Below are positions 52,508 to 62,594 of a stretch of 64,000 nt of DNA, piece by piece. Both the position numbers and the translations under genes were made by a program. The stretch is taken from positions 90,573 to 154,572 of the forward strand of contig JAUXOK010000004.1 of NCBI GenBank assembly GCA_030682255.1, in the 5' to 3' direction. The notes under the pieces were generated by a model that worked only from the letters and a program-made list of their open reading frames with translations, had not been told where the DNA came from and ran no database searches. The stretch comes from Bacteroidota bacterium (lineage in GTDB: Bacteria > Bacteroidota > Bacteroidia > NS11-12g > UBA955). Each line of letters starts with the position of its first letter. The stretch's first letter is position 1.

Positions 52508-53020
52508 ATGTTATCCAAAAAAATTGAAAAAGCATTAAATACTCAAATCGAATTAGAAGCAGAATCTTCAAACTATTATTTAGCTATGGCTTCATGGGCA
52601 GAATCTGAAGGATTTAATGGTGCTGCTGAGTTTTTATACACCCACAGTGACGAAGAACGTACACACATGATTAAACTCGTTCGTTTTATCAATGAAAGAG
52701 GTGGAAAAGCCATTATACCTGCATTGAAAGCACCTGCAACTAAATTCAAATCATTATCAGAAATCTTTGACATCATTTTAAAGCATGAAATTTTGGTTAC
52801 TTCAGAAATTAACAAAGTAGTTGATGCCTGTTTGTCTGATAAAGATTATACAACACATAACTTTATGCAATGGTATGTTTCTGAACAATTGGAAGAGGAA
52901 TCTTTAGCCAAGCTAAATGTTGATAGATTGCGTTTAATTGGCGATGACAAAGGTGGTATGTATTTATTTGACAGAGACCTTGCTACATTAATTCCAACAG
53001 CTTCTAAAAAAGCTAAATAG
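52508..53020 (+). CDS. Ferritin (iron storage, FtnA type)
   Basis: A 170-residue four-helix-bundle ferritin. Ferroxidase ligands appear at expected places: Glu17 in NTQIELEAESSNYYLAMA, the EERTHM segment (Glu49/Glu50 and His53), HEILVTSEINKV with a Glu, and the Gln in YVSEQLEEES. It oxidises and stores iron in a 24-mer cytoplasmic cage. It lacks a heme-site Met typical of bacterioferritin. The gene starts 19 bases after rpoN and its stop directly abuts the tspO start. Confidence 0.94.
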   Translation: MLSKKIEKALNTQIELEAESSNYYLAMASWAESEGFNGAAEFLYTHSDEERTHMIKLVRFINERGGKAIIPALKAPATKFKSLSEIFDIILKHEILVTSEINKVVDACLSDKDYTTHNFMQWYVSEQLEEESLAKLNVDRLRLIGDDKGGMYLFDRDLATLIPTASKKAK

Positions 53021-53479
53021 ATGAAATTAATACTTTGCATAGCCTTCACCACTTTGGTTGGCTTTGCTTCAGGAATGGCAAATGTCAATGCTATAAACAG
53101 TTGGTATACGCAAATTCAAAAACCATCTTTCAATCCGCCTAATTACTTATTTGGTCCCGTATGGACAGTGCTGTATATTTTGATGGGCGTGTCCTTGTAT
53201 TTGATTATTCAAGCGCCTTCAAATGATGCAAAAAAAACAGCTTATTGGATTTTTGGCATACAACTTCTGCTCAATGCTTTGTGGAGTTTTATCTTTTTCT
53301 ATTTCCATCAAATTGGTTTTGCTTTCATAGAAATTGCTATACTTTGGATCATGATTATTGCTATGATTTGGGTTTTTTATGGCATTAATAAAACGGCTGC
53401 TTTGATTCAAATTCCATACTTGCTTTGGGTAACTTTTGCTTCGGTTCTTAATTTTGCTATTTGGCGATTGAATAGCTAA
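53021..53479 (+). CDS. tspO: TspO/MBR family membrane protein
   Basis: 152 residues with five transmembrane segments. Signature stretches are QKPSFNPPNYLFGPVWTVLY, NALWSFIFFYFHQIGFAFIE and LLWVTFASVLNFAIWRLN. TspO proteins bind porphyrins and cholesterol-like ligands and take part in tetrapyrrole/stress responses. The ATG immediately follows the ferritin stop with no gap, so the two are translationally linked, a plausible iron/porphyrin pairing. Confidence 0.94.
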   Translation: MKLILCIAFTTLVGFASGMANVNAINSWYTQIQKPSFNPPNYLFGPVWTVLYILMGVSLYLIIQAPSNDAKKTAYWIFGIQLLLNALWSFIFFYFHQIGFAFIEIAILWIMIIAMIWVFYGINKTAALIQIPYLLWVTFASVLNFAIWRLNS

Positions 53480-53499
53480 TTTAAAAAAATTTAAATTAG
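53476..53499. terminator. Possible AT-only hairpin after tspO
   Basis: Arms CTAATTTAAA and TTTAAATTAG with an AAAA loop, overlapping the tspO stop. No T tract follows, so it is only a weak terminator candidate between converging genes. Confidence 0.3.
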
Positions 53500-53540
53500 A
53501 TTAACCCAAATATTTCATTAGACTTTTGTTATGATTTGAA

Positions 53541-56500
53541 TTAATTCAATAATACAAAACTTGTTTTTAAATAATGGTATCTATTTTTAAAATCCTTGAC
53601 TTTAAAAACGGCTGAGTATACCCCATCTTGAACCATTTTTCCCTGATAAGTACCATCCCATCCTTTGCTATCTTGTGTCACGTAAATCAATTCACCCCAT
53701 CTGTTGAATATTCGCATTTCATAATGTTTGGTGCCAATTCCTTCAGGTTGATATAAATCATTTACACCGTCATTATTGGGGCTAAATGCTGTTGGTGCAT
53801 TAAAAACAAATAAATATTTGATTTGAATGGTTTTGGTAACTGAATCATTACAACCATAGTTATTTCTTGCATATTGTTTTATTTCATAATAACCACTGTC
53901 TGGATATAAATGAATTAAGTTTCTCTGATTAGTAAAAGTTCCATCACCCAAGTTATACCACAAACTATCTGCTCCAATGCTTAAATCTGTAATGGTAATT
54001 TCAGGATTAAGTATTGTACTAACCTCTGGGTTAACTTGTAAAACTGCACTTGGTTTTGGGTAAACTTCCACATTTTTGGTAGTGTCGTAAATGCAGTTAT
54101 AATCTGTTGTAATTTGGTATTTAACTTTATATATACCTGGGATTTTATAGAGATGAATGGGATTTTTTAAAGCACTAGTTGCCATGTCTCCCAATTGCCA
54201 ATTGTGTTGACTAATTTGAGCATATGGCGTTGAACTATTGTCTAAAAACTGCACAGGATTTTCAATACACACATTCGCAAAATTAAAATCTACAACAACA
54301 GGTGGGTAACTTTTTATCAATTTTATGATTGAATCTTTACAAGACTGATTGCTCTGGGCAATTAATTTAACATAAAAATCTCCGGCTCTAGGAAAACGAT
54401 GGTAAGGATTGATTTGATTAGAAATACTTTGATCATCAAAATCCCAATTAAAATTTATTATCGACCCTAATTCTATAGTACTAAGATTAGTGAAATTAAA
54501 TTGATTATCCACACATTGATTGGTGTCTTTAAAATCTACTTTTGGAAGTGGATAAACATTCACCGTTTTTTGGATAGCGTATTTGCAATTTTCGATAGAA
54601 TTAACCTTTAATGAAATCGGATAATTTAGGCCCCATTTTTTAAAACGATAGTTTGGATTTTGAAGTGTTGAAGAATCCTCCTGATTAAAAATCCATTTCC
54701 ATTCGGCTATATTGGTTTGATAAAAGCTGCTTAAATCATTTAACCTAAGTGAATCATCGAAACAATGGTCTTTAAAAGCGAAATCTACATCAATTCGTGG
54801 GTAAACAATGTGGTTTTTTTGTATAGTATCTCGGCATCCTCTGATAGATTCTGTAATTAATCTAATCTGAAAAGTGTCACCTGAATTAAATAAATGAGTA
54901 AAAGATCGATTCGTATAATTTGAACCATCAGAAATTTGGTAATGCCAATTTGAAATAGAATCTTTGGTGATAGAAGATAAATTGGTAATTTCTGAGTTGG
55001 TTTTTTCACAAACAGGATCAGCTTTGAAATTTGCTATAGGATTTGGATAAACATCAGTTGTTTTGGTGACTGAATCCTTACAATAATGACTGCTTGAAAC
55101 TACGAGTTTGATGGAATATTGGGTATCTTTTGCAAAAAGATATTGATGGTTTTTAGATGTAAAAAAATTGTTTTCTAATGACCAAATATAAGCATTGATG
55201 CTATCTAAAAGGATAGTTGATTGGTTATCAAACAATGAACTATCACCTAAACAAACGGCATTTACAGAAAAATCTACATTAGGTTTTGGAAAAACTACTA
55301 CTGATTTAAAAAAAGTATCCGAACAGTTTTGATCGCTTTTTACAATCAAACCGATATTAAATGTATCGGATTTAGTGTAAAGATGATTAAAATTCTTATT
55401 CGTTGATGAATTGCCATCTCCTGCCTCCCATATATTTTCTACAATTTGACCACTAAAAATTGAACTTAAATTCACAGCATGAACCGTATCAGAAAAACAA
55501 ATATTGTCTACTGAAAATTGAGCAATTGGTTTTGGATGGGCCGAAACAGTTTTTATGAAAGTGTCTAAACAACCAAAAGTTGTTCTTGCAACTAATTGAA
55601 TGGTTTGATTCAATTGACCTTGCATATCAAAAAGCCATTGACTGGCATTGATGGTGTCGCTAACACTGGAAGTCCATCTATTGTATGTTATATTATCATT
55701 TAAAACTATTGAGGAATCCATCAATAACAAATCATTGCCTTGACAATTTTTATTATAATAAAAATTTGCTTTGGGATTGTTTTTTACTGTAATTTTAATA
55801 GAATCTATGGCTTTACAGCCTTTATCATCCTCCACAAACAACTTGTAGGTATTACTTATGGCATTAAAAGCAATTACTTGATTTTTGTTACTGTCGCTTA
55901 AAAACTGATAAGGTTTCCATAACAAAGCATGTTTTCCGTTACCCTGAAAAGTAGATGCAAAAAGCCTTACTTTTTTGTTTTCACAAACTGTGGTGTCTTT
56001 TTGGTTCATTCTAATTTTAGGAAGATTATAGACTAAAACATTCACAGTATCTTTACTGCTACATGTGCCTCTATTTGTACTTAAAACATAACTCATTTTT
56101 AAGATGCCAGTGTCATCATGATTAGCAATAAATGAAGGATTAGATATTTTGTCGTTATCTATGTTTAAAATGGGCAACCATGAATAACTAAATCCCTTGG
56201 TTGAATTTATTCCTAGCTTAGTTTTTTGCTCACTACAAATTTGAAAATCTTGGCCCGCATTTCTTAATATTGGCACTGGAAATTTGGCATAATTAAAATC
56301 ACATGAACATGATGATGAGTCTATAACAACAAATAAATCACAAGAAACACCAGCTTTAACAACAATACTTTGATTTATGGCCCAAACATCATTTTTTAAC
56401 AAACTTTTGTTTATAGTATCAGTAAATACAACTAAATCGTTAATATCTGCTGTTCCAGATTGATTAACATCATTGATGATTTTGTATACAATGGCTTGAC

Positions 56501-59500
56501 TATATGAAATATTATTGCCTTTATTTTTAATGTCAAATTTTAAATTTAAAACCTCTGAATCAGAACTCACACTTTGTAAACTTGTTTTTAAGTTTTCTAA
56601 ACTTAAAGACCCTTTATATACATTTGGTTTTTGTAAACTATTTCCAGTAATAACATTGATGTTACACAATGAATTGTCTGCAACACAAACAACTTCTTGT
56701 TTAACAGCAGCTTGACTATAGAAGTCTTGCGAACCACAATTTAAATAACTCCCATCTGAACCAAAATTAAATGTAAACTCCATGCTATCACCTGGTACAA
56801 CCCCTGATTTTAAGCTGAATTCCACCTCTGTAGCACCATTAATGTTTCTATATTTATTAAGTGAGCCATTTGGAGCATTATAAATACCATTGTATGAAGA
56901 AGTATCGTAATACATACCTTTCAACAAAATGGCCTGATATTTATCTTCTATTCCAGATTTATCTGGACCAAGATTAATAATTCTTACTTTTACTTGTGTA
57001 GATTTTTCGCATGGCAAAATAGAATCAATATCTACTTTAACCAATGTAAAATATGGCCTAGTAACACCTTTAATATTTAATGGATTACTTATTCCTGGGT
57101 AAGCAATAATTGAATTACCACATTTAATATTTCCCTTTGCTCCTGCCCTAATGTAATTGCCAGAAGAATAATCACAATCTGTTTGTACTTTAAAATGAAT
57201 GATGATTTTATTTCTATTGGTATCAGAAACTCCTTTAAAGCCATTACTGTTGATTGTATTATTAATTGCAGCTAAGTTCCATTCATAAGTAGTTCCGCTA
57301 ACTAAAGTTGGATTACTGATGGAAAGTCTAGAATTTTTGTGTGGATATTGTATATAGCATGAACCTGAAACAATATTCATTCCAATCGGCAAGGTTAATA
57401 TTGCCTTTGTGTTGTATGCAGTAGTAGAACCAATATTTTCTAGTATGTATTTATAAGGGGTTTGAGCACATAAATCAGCAGTGGTTGTAGAGTCGATAAT
57501 ACCAACTTGAAATTGGGTGTTTTGTGGTTCAATATATAAGGCTATTCTCTCCTTTTGACAATTAAAATTATTAATATCTGTTGGATAGCCTCCACAATTC
57601 CATCCTGAATAAATAATCACACTGTCTTTATTACAAGTATTATAAATTGATCTAATTTTAAATTTTCTAGTATTATTAAAACCTATTGTTCCAAGTTTAT
57701 AAATGCCATTAATTACAGGCATCAAAGTATCTTTATTGGCATCTTTAATAGATACTACTTTAACAGCTCCTGAATTATCGGGAGCGAACCATGTGTTTAA
57801 GTTACTAAAAGATGTTGATAGATTAGTGTAGTTGATTTCCCATTCTGCTGTGTCTTGAGCAGCATAAATAGTTTGAGATAATGGTTTGATGGAAACAACT
57901 GGTTTATTGTATTTAATATAATCGTCTTGAGCACCACTTTTCAGGGTATCAAAACCAACACCAAAAGAATTTCGTTTCTCAAAAATAAAATCATATTTTA
58001 TGTTTTGTTGTCCTGTTGTAGGAATTTCACAAGTAGGCTCTATGTATGCAATATAAACACCATGATAACCATCATCACTGTAGTTAAAAACACCACCAAC
58101 AGAATCCTTGTAATGTTTTGAAAGTTCAAAAACCAATGGATTCGAATTCATATTAAGTGGTTTAATAGTGTCCTTTATTTCTGTTGCTGTTTTATTAGAG
58201 CCAGCAGTTCTGTATTGATTCAGATATGAATATTTGTATTTATATCCTTGAGGAAGGTGTAACCTAATTGCTTTTAGTCTAGAAAAACTTCTATATTCAT
58301 ATGGAAAATAATTATTCCCACCATAGTTTGAGCAACAAGGGCCAATTCCTAAATAATAATTATTAGATACGCCAATCACATTACAAGTATTCACATTATA
58401 ATCATTTCTGCCATAATTAGCATAATAATAACCTGTTAGTATTGTTTTTCCTGAAAACGTGTCGCACTGAAATTTGTTAGCATTTGAAGTGGGATTACTA
58501 ACATTGCTTAAATAAAATAAATTATTAAAGTTTTGAATAACGGCTGTTCCTCCAATATTTCCTGATACTTTATACTTGATATCAACAACAACACTATCTC
58601 CATTTATTAATCTAAAATTAAATGGCAAACATGAGCCCAATGAATCTAAACTTAAATCTACTTTGAATCTTGCATTTTGACCAGAAACCACTTTGCTATT
58701 AGTAGTTCGGATACAATTTAATCGATTGATGCCACCTCGAAAAACAGTAATTTCAGCATTCAACAAAGTTAAATAACTGCCATATGTAATGTTTGACTCA
58801 ACAAACAAGTGACGCCATGATGTGATAGAAGATGTACGTTTTACAATACCTGTAAAAGTTGACATTATTGTGTCTCCAAATAAGGTTCTTTCCTCTCTTA
58901 TTTTTGAAGTATCCAATATGCCATTATTATCTGGCAAACCATCATTATTGCTATCTGGTAATCCGTAATTAATGCGTTGAACAGAAAAGTTATTAAAAAC
59001 CATGCCTCCATTGCAATTAGAGTAACAATGTAATTTAAGTTGAAATGTTTGACAAGTTAAATAAAACCATTCCCTTTTACTACAAGATTTATCAGGACTA
59101 TACTTAAACTGTAGTTGAATGTTTTTCATGCCATTTGCTCCAGATTTAGAACAATCTGCTTTTAAATAATATACTAACTCTGCATTGACTAAACTAATTG
59201 GAATATTTTGAGGAAAATAAGCTCTAAAAGTATCTCCTTTTTGAATAATACTATCTGGATTCCATTGAGTTGTTAAATCTGCATTTATAAAATAAAAATC
59301 TTTTTTTAGCTTTGAATGTATTAATCCACTAGGTAAAATTAAATCAACAATAAATTCTGCTGATGTAGTTTTTCTAAGAACACTTGCTGATGAAATGAGT
59401 GATCTAAATTCTGCTACTTGATTATTAACCATGTCTGAAGGTGCAAAAGTTGACAAGGCTAAATAATGTTGGTCGTATGTTCTACCCCATGCTAATGGAA

Positions 59501-60803
59501 GCTGTAATATGTTTTTACATTGATCTTGATACGAAGCATTGTATAACCAAGAGTTATAATTATAAGATTGATTGGTGCATCTGCTTGGCATACACGAAAA
59601 GGTTTCCCATTTAATAAATAATGTATCTCCTGGTTTTAAATCTGGTGTTTTTATTCTAAAAAATGTTATTGGATTTACTCCTAAACATGCATATTCTCCT
59701 ACAGAATAACCATATACAATGCTGTCAATTTGTGGTAAAAACCAACTCCCCTTGTAACCCATTTTTATTCTTAAAGTTGTGGTATCTAACCTACTCATGA
59801 GGGTATAATATTGATTGATACTTACTTTATTAGCAAAAGCTGTCATAGCACCAATATTGGTTAATCTCAACTCAGATTGATGGCGATTATTGTTGTAGCA
59901 AGTAGGGAAACTAGGAAAAGTGATTGCTTTTAAATTAGGAATCTTATTACTAATGCTTGCAGAATTTGATGCTTTTGATACAATACAAATTTTTTTATTA
60001 CATCCCCAATACAATTCATAATTTGTATTTAAACTTTTACAACCCTTTATTAATAAAGAATCTATTATTTCTATAGTTTCATTCTGATCTAATAAGGAAT
60101 CCTTATTGCCGATTTTTACAAAATGTGAACTATTTAAAAATGTATAAATTGTATCTACAGTAAAAACATTTTGACCTCCGTTTACTTTATAAATCTGAAT
60201 ATCCTTGCCATTTATTCTTTTTAAAACAAGCTCTTTGAGTGGTCCTTTTCCATAGTTACCTATTGTAATTTTTCTCTCAAATTTAGAGTTAATATCACCC
60301 ACAAAACTTGAATTACTTATACTTGAAAATTGTGCAGATGGCACATTTACTGAAAATGGAATTGAACTTCCCAAATCAAAATTACCAAAATAATTTACCC
60401 TAACTCCAATATTTGGCACATTACTCGAGTTTAAATATTGAAGTAAATCACAATTAGATGTTAATGTTACTCTTAGTTTTATGTTTTGGGCAACACCAAT
60501 ATTAGGAGCATTAAAGACAGGTTGGTTGAGATTGGTAATATTACTTTCAGATATTCCTGAACCTAAAACAGTTCCTGCTACATATAACACTCCAGGGGGA
60601 AGGTTTAATACGACATTAACAGAGTTTACAGAACTACCAGTTATGTTAAATACTTGAACATTGGTTGTATCATTTATTCCACAAATTGATAGCTTTTTAG
60701 GTGGAGAACATTGAATTGATAAGCGATTTCCTTGAGAAAAAGACTTAAAACTAAAAACTAAAACAGTAGTTATTAAAAAATATTTTGCTAGTTGTTTTAA
60801 CAT
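53541..60803 (-). CDS. Giant T9SS type B surface protein with PKD-like repeats and gliding-motility-type C-terminus
   Basis: 2,420 residues from the ATG at 60803, where the signal peptide (MLKQLAKYFLITTVLVFSF, ending SFSQ) begins; an extension to 60842 adds only an unlikely leader. The N-terminal 1,600 or so residues are DUF11/conserved-repeat-like beta domains. Then come two Ig-like units and eight PKD-like repeats of about 80 residues, each ending 'YPxPxxxF' with a 'C.D' start. The C-terminal CHU_C domain reads FNAPTAFSPNNDGVNDLYQP, IFNRWGELIYV and WDGTYQGKMVQDGVY, the type B sorting signal. It is likely an adhesin or motility-related surface filament. There is no SprB-specific evidence. 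Confidence 0.9.
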   Translation of the reverse strand: MLKQLAKYFLITTVLVFSFKSFSQGNRLSIQCSPPKKLSICGINDTTNVQVFNITGSSVNSVNVVLNLPPGVLYVAGTVLGSGISESNITNLNQPVFNAPNIGVAQNIKLRVTLTSNCDLLQYLNSSNVPNIGVRVNYFGNFDLGSSIPFSVNVPSAQFSSISNSSFVGDINSKFERKITIGNYGKGPLKELVLKRINGKDIQIYKVNGGQNVFTVDTIYTFLNSSHFVKIGNKDSLLDQNETIEIIDSLLIKGCKSLNTNYELYWGCNKKICIVSKASNSASISNKIPNLKAITFPSFPTCYNNNRHQSELRLTNIGAMTAFANKVSINQYYTLMSRLDTTTLRIKMGYKGSWFLPQIDSIVYGYSVGEYACLGVNPITFFRIKTPDLKPGDTLFIKWETFSCMPSRCTNQSYNYNSWLYNASYQDQCKNILQLPLAWGRTYDQHYLALSTFAPSDMVNNQVAEFRSLISSASVLRKTTSAEFIVDLILPSGLIHSKLKKDFYFINADLTTQWNPDSIIQKGDTFRAYFPQNIPISLVNAELVYYLKADCSKSGANGMKNIQLQFKYSPDKSCSKREWFYLTCQTFQLKLHCYSNCNGGMVFNNFSVQRINYGLPDSNNDGLPDNNGILDTSKIREERTLFGDTIMSTFTGIVKRTSSITSWRHLFVESNITYGSYLTLLNAEITVFRGGINRLNCIRTTNSKVVSGQNARFKVDLSLDSLGSCLPFNFRLINGDSVVVDIKYKVSGNIGGTAVIQNFNNLFYLSNVSNPTSNANKFQCDTFSGKTILTGYYYANYGRNDYNVNTCNVIGVSNNYYLGIGPCCSNYGGNNYFPYEYRSFSRLKAIRLHLPQGYKYKYSYLNQYRTAGSNKTATEIKDTIKPLNMNSNPLVFELSKHYKDSVGGVFNYSDDGYHGVYIAYIEPTCEIPTTGQQNIKYDFIFEKRNSFGVGFDTLKSGAQDDYIKYNKPVVSIKPLSQTIYAAQDTAEWEINYTNLSTSFSNLNTWFAPDNSGAVKVVSIKDANKDTLMPVINGIYKLGTIGFNNTRKFKIRSIYNTCNKDSVIIYSGWNCGGYPTDINNFNCQKERIALYIEPQNTQFQVGIIDSTTTADLCAQTPYKYILENIGSTTAYNTKAILTLPIGMNIVSGSCYIQYPHKNSRLSISNPTLVSGTTYEWNLAAINNTINSNGFKGVSDTNRNKIIIHFKVQTDCDYSSGNYIRAGAKGNIKCGNSIIAYPGISNPLNIKGVTRPYFTLVKVDIDSILPCEKSTQVKVRIINLGPDKSGIEDKYQAILLKGMYYDTSSYNGIYNAPNGSLNKYRNINGATEVEFSLKSGVVPGDSMEFTFNFGSDGSYLNCGSQDFYSQAAVKQEVVCVADNSLCNINVITGNSLQKPNVYKGSLSLENLKTSLQSVSSDSEVLNLKFDIKNKGNNISYSQAIVYKIINDVNQSGTADINDLVVFTDTINKSLLKNDVWAINQSIVVKAGVSCDLFVVIDSSSCSCDFNYAKFPVPILRNAGQDFQICSEQKTKLGINSTKGFSYSWLPILNIDNDKISNPSFIANHDDTGILKMSYVLSTNRGTCSSKDTVNVLVYNLPKIRMNQKDTTVCENKKVRLFASTFQGNGKHALLWKPYQFLSDSNKNQVIAFNAISNTYKLFVEDDKGCKAIDSIKITVKNNPKANFYYNKNCQGNDLLLMDSSIVLNDNITYNRWTSSVSDTINASQWLFDMQGQLNQTIQLVARTTFGCLDTFIKTVSAHPKPIAQFSVDNICFSDTVHAVNLSSIFSGQIVENIWEAGDGNSSTNKNFNHLYTKSDTFNIGLIVKSDQNCSDTFFKSVVVFPKPNVDFSVNAVCLGDSSLFDNQSTILLDSINAYIWSLENNFFTSKNHQYLFAKDTQYSIKLVVSSSHYCKDSVTKTTDVYPNPIANFKADPVCEKTNSEITNLSSITKDSISNWHYQISDGSNYTNRSFTHLFNSGDTFQIRLITESIRGCRDTIQKNHIVYPRIDVDFAFKDHCFDDSLRLNDLSSFYQTNIAEWKWIFNQEDSSTLQNPNYRFKKWGLNYPISLKVNSIENCKYAIQKTVNVYPLPKVDFKDTNQCVDNQFNFTNLSTIELGSIINFNWDFDDQSISNQINPYHRFPRAGDFYVKLIAQSNQSCKDSIIKLIKSYPPVVVDFNFANVCIENPVQFLDNSSTPYAQISQHNWQLGDMATSALKNPIHLYKIPGIYKVKYQITTDYNCIYDTTKNVEVYPKPSAVLQVNPEVSTILNPEITITDLSIGADSLWYNLGDGTFTNQRNLIHLYPDSGYYEIKQYARNNYGCNDSVTKTIQIKYLFVFNAPTAFSPNNDGVNDLYQPEGIGTKHYEMRIFNRWGELIYVTQDSKGWDGTYQGKMVQDGVYSAVFKVKDFKNRYHYLKTSFVLLN
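53810..55775 (-). repeat. Eight PKD-like protein repeats in the giant surface protein
   Basis: About 245 bases per unit. Each encodes a pattern such as 'ANFKADPVCE...LSSITKDSISNW...G...F.HLF.SGDTFQIRL...C.DT...VYP'. Sequence identity among units is modest, so this is ancient domain duplication rather than recent DNA repetition. Confidence 0.75.
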
Positions 60804-60867
60804 TAGACTAGCAAATAAAGCTAAATTTATTGACATAAACAAGTTATAGACTATTCAATAAAATAAA

Positions 60868-60875
60868 TATATTTG
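60868..60875 (+). promoter_or_regulatory. -7 promoter element TATATTTG for glyA
   Basis: A perfect TAnnTTTG, 16 bases before the ATG at 60892. Confidence 0.65.
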
Positions 60876-60891
60876 CTGTTACAATTACAAA

Positions 60892-62169
60892 ATGCAAAGA
60901 GATCAAGAAATATTCGATTTAATTCAACTGGAAAATAACAGACAAGAGCATGGCATAGAACTTATAGCCTCTGAAAACTTTGTTTCAAAACAAGTAATGG
61001 AAGCTATGGGAAGTGTGTTAACTAACAAGTATGCAGAAGGATTACCAAACAAAAGATACTATGGCGGTTGCGAGATTGTTGACCAAGTTGAACAATTGGC
61101 AATTGATAGATTAAAAGAGCTTTTTGGTGCCGAATGGGCCAATGTTCAACCACATAGTGGAGCGCAAGCCAATGCAGCAGTTATGTTAGGTTGTTTAAAT
61201 GCAGGCGATAAAATATTAGGATTCGACTTAAGTCATGGTGGACATTTAACACATGGTTCTCCTGTTAATTTTTCTGGTAAATTGTATCAACCAAGTTTTT
61301 ATGGTGTCGAAGAAGCTACAGGTACTATAGATTTCAGTAAAATTGCAGAAATTGCAGAAAGAGAAAAACCAAAATTAATTATTTGTGGTGCTTCTTCATA
61401 TAGCAGAGATTGGGATTATGTAACTTTAAGAAAAATAGCAGACAGTGTTGGCGCTCTATTATTAGCGGATATTTCTCATCCAGCTGGTATGATAGCCGCA
61501 GGCTTATTAAACAATCCGTTGCCACATTGCCATATTGTTACCTCAACTACTCATAAAACCCTCAGAGGCCCAAGAGGTGGTATCATTATGATGGGCAAAG
61601 ATTTTGAAAATCCATGGGGTCATAAAACACCAAAAGGAGAACTTAAAATGATGAGTGCTGTATTAGATGGCGCAGTTTTTCCTGGAACACAAGGTGGTCC
61701 TTTGGAACATGTAATTGCAGCTAAGGCAGTAGCATTTAAAGAAGCTTTAAGTCCAGCCTACAAAACCTATATGAATCAAGTGAAACAAAACGCTCAAGCA
61801 CTTGCAAAAGTAATGGTTGACCTAGGTTACAAAGTTATTTCTGGAGGAACAGACAATCATTTAATGCTAATTGATTTGAGACCAAAGGGCGATTTTTTAA
61901 CTGGAAAACTAGCTGAAAATACCTTAGTAAAATGTGACATTACCATCAATAAAAATACAGTGCCTTTCGAAACTCGTTCACCATTTGTAACTTCAGGAAT
62001 GAGATTAGGAACTCCAGCAATTACAACCCGTGGCATGAAAGAAAATGATATGCAAAAAATTGCCAATTTGATTGACACAGCATTGATGAATCACGACAAT
62101 GAAAGTATACTAAATGAAGTAAAACAAAATGTTAATCTTTGGATGAAAGATTTTCCACTTTATTCTTAG
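60892..62169 (+). CDS. glyA: Serine hydroxymethyltransferase
   Basis: A 425-residue PLP enzyme converting serine and tetrahydrofolate to glycine and methylene-THF, the main one-carbon source. Conserved stretches: [66 protein letters not shown], the PLP lysine in [14 protein letters not shown] and the late [15 protein letters not shown]. Length is normal. It is transcribed from its own short-leader promoter, divergent from the giant surface protein. A small membrane protein follows after 5 bases. Confidence 0.98.
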   Translation: MQRDQEIFDLIQLENNRQEHGIELIASENFVSKQVMEAMGSVLTNKYAEGLPNKRYYGGCEIVDQVEQLAIDRLKELFGAEWANVQPHSGAQANAAVMLGCLNAGDKILGFDLSHGGHLTHGSPVNFSGKLYQPSFYGVEEATGTIDFSKIAEIAEREKPKLIICGASSYSRDWDYVTLRKIADSVGALLLADISHPAGMIAAGLLNNPLPHCHIVTSTTHKTLRGPRGGIIMMGKDFENPWGHKTPKGELKMMSAVLDGAVFPGTQGGPLEHVIAAKAVAFKEALSPAYKTYMNQVKQNAQALAKVMVDLGYKVISGGTDNHLMLIDLRPKGDFLTGKLAENTLVKCDITINKNTVPFETRSPFVTSGMRLGTPAITTRGMKENDMQKIANLIDTALMNHDNESILNEVKQNVNLWMKDFPLYS

Positions 62170-62174
62170 TTTAA

Positions 62175-62573
62175 ATGTTAAAGTTCAAAACTATATTATT
62201 GTGGATTGCATTTATATTTTTGGCTATTGAACATCTATTCCAATTTACATCAACCACTTATCTAATTTTCAGAATGGTGCCTATTATGGCAATGATTATC
62301 TGGTTTGTTATTTCCCTTTTTTACAAAAGTAATTTTAAAATTAATTCCTCTAAAGTAACCTTCAAAAATGCTTGGATATTAAAATTTGTTCGCCCTTTTG
62401 CAAGTTTACTTATTATTTTGGGTGCTGCTGCAAAACTAATGAGATGGCCATATTCTGATATACCTCTAGTTTTTGGTATAGGTTGTATGGCATTATACTA
62501 CTCCGCTTTGTGCTTTGTTGTAGAACAAAATAAAGATTATCTACCTGATATTATAGATGACAACATAGAATGA
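62175..62573 (+). CDS. Small four-helix membrane protein with a GldL-like hairpin
   Basis: 132 residues with about four hydrophobic segments. The C-terminal pair, LLIILGAAAKLMRWPYSDIP then LVFGIGCMALYYSALCF, resembles the 'GA..K.MHWPGA....G' transmembrane hairpin of the T9SS motor protein GldL. GldL's cytoplasmic coiled-coil part is missing; only a short acidic tail (DYLPDIIDDNIE) remains. I cannot assign a function. It begins 5 bases after glyA and is presumably co-transcribed with it. Confidence 0.78.
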   Translation: MLKFKTILLWIAFIFLAIEHLFQFTSTTYLIFRMVPIMAMIIWFVISLFYKSNFKINSSKVTFKNAWILKFVRPFASLLIILGAAAKLMRWPYSDIPLVFGIGCMALYYSALCFVVEQNKDYLPDIIDDNIE

Positions 62574-62594
62574 AATAAAATCTCCTAAAGGAAA

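Noticed and set aside
52508..53479. Sigma-54-dependent control of ferritin and tspO because they follow rpoN
   Set aside because: I found no -24/-12 type sequence in the short gap after rpoN; simple read-through from rpoN is sufficient.
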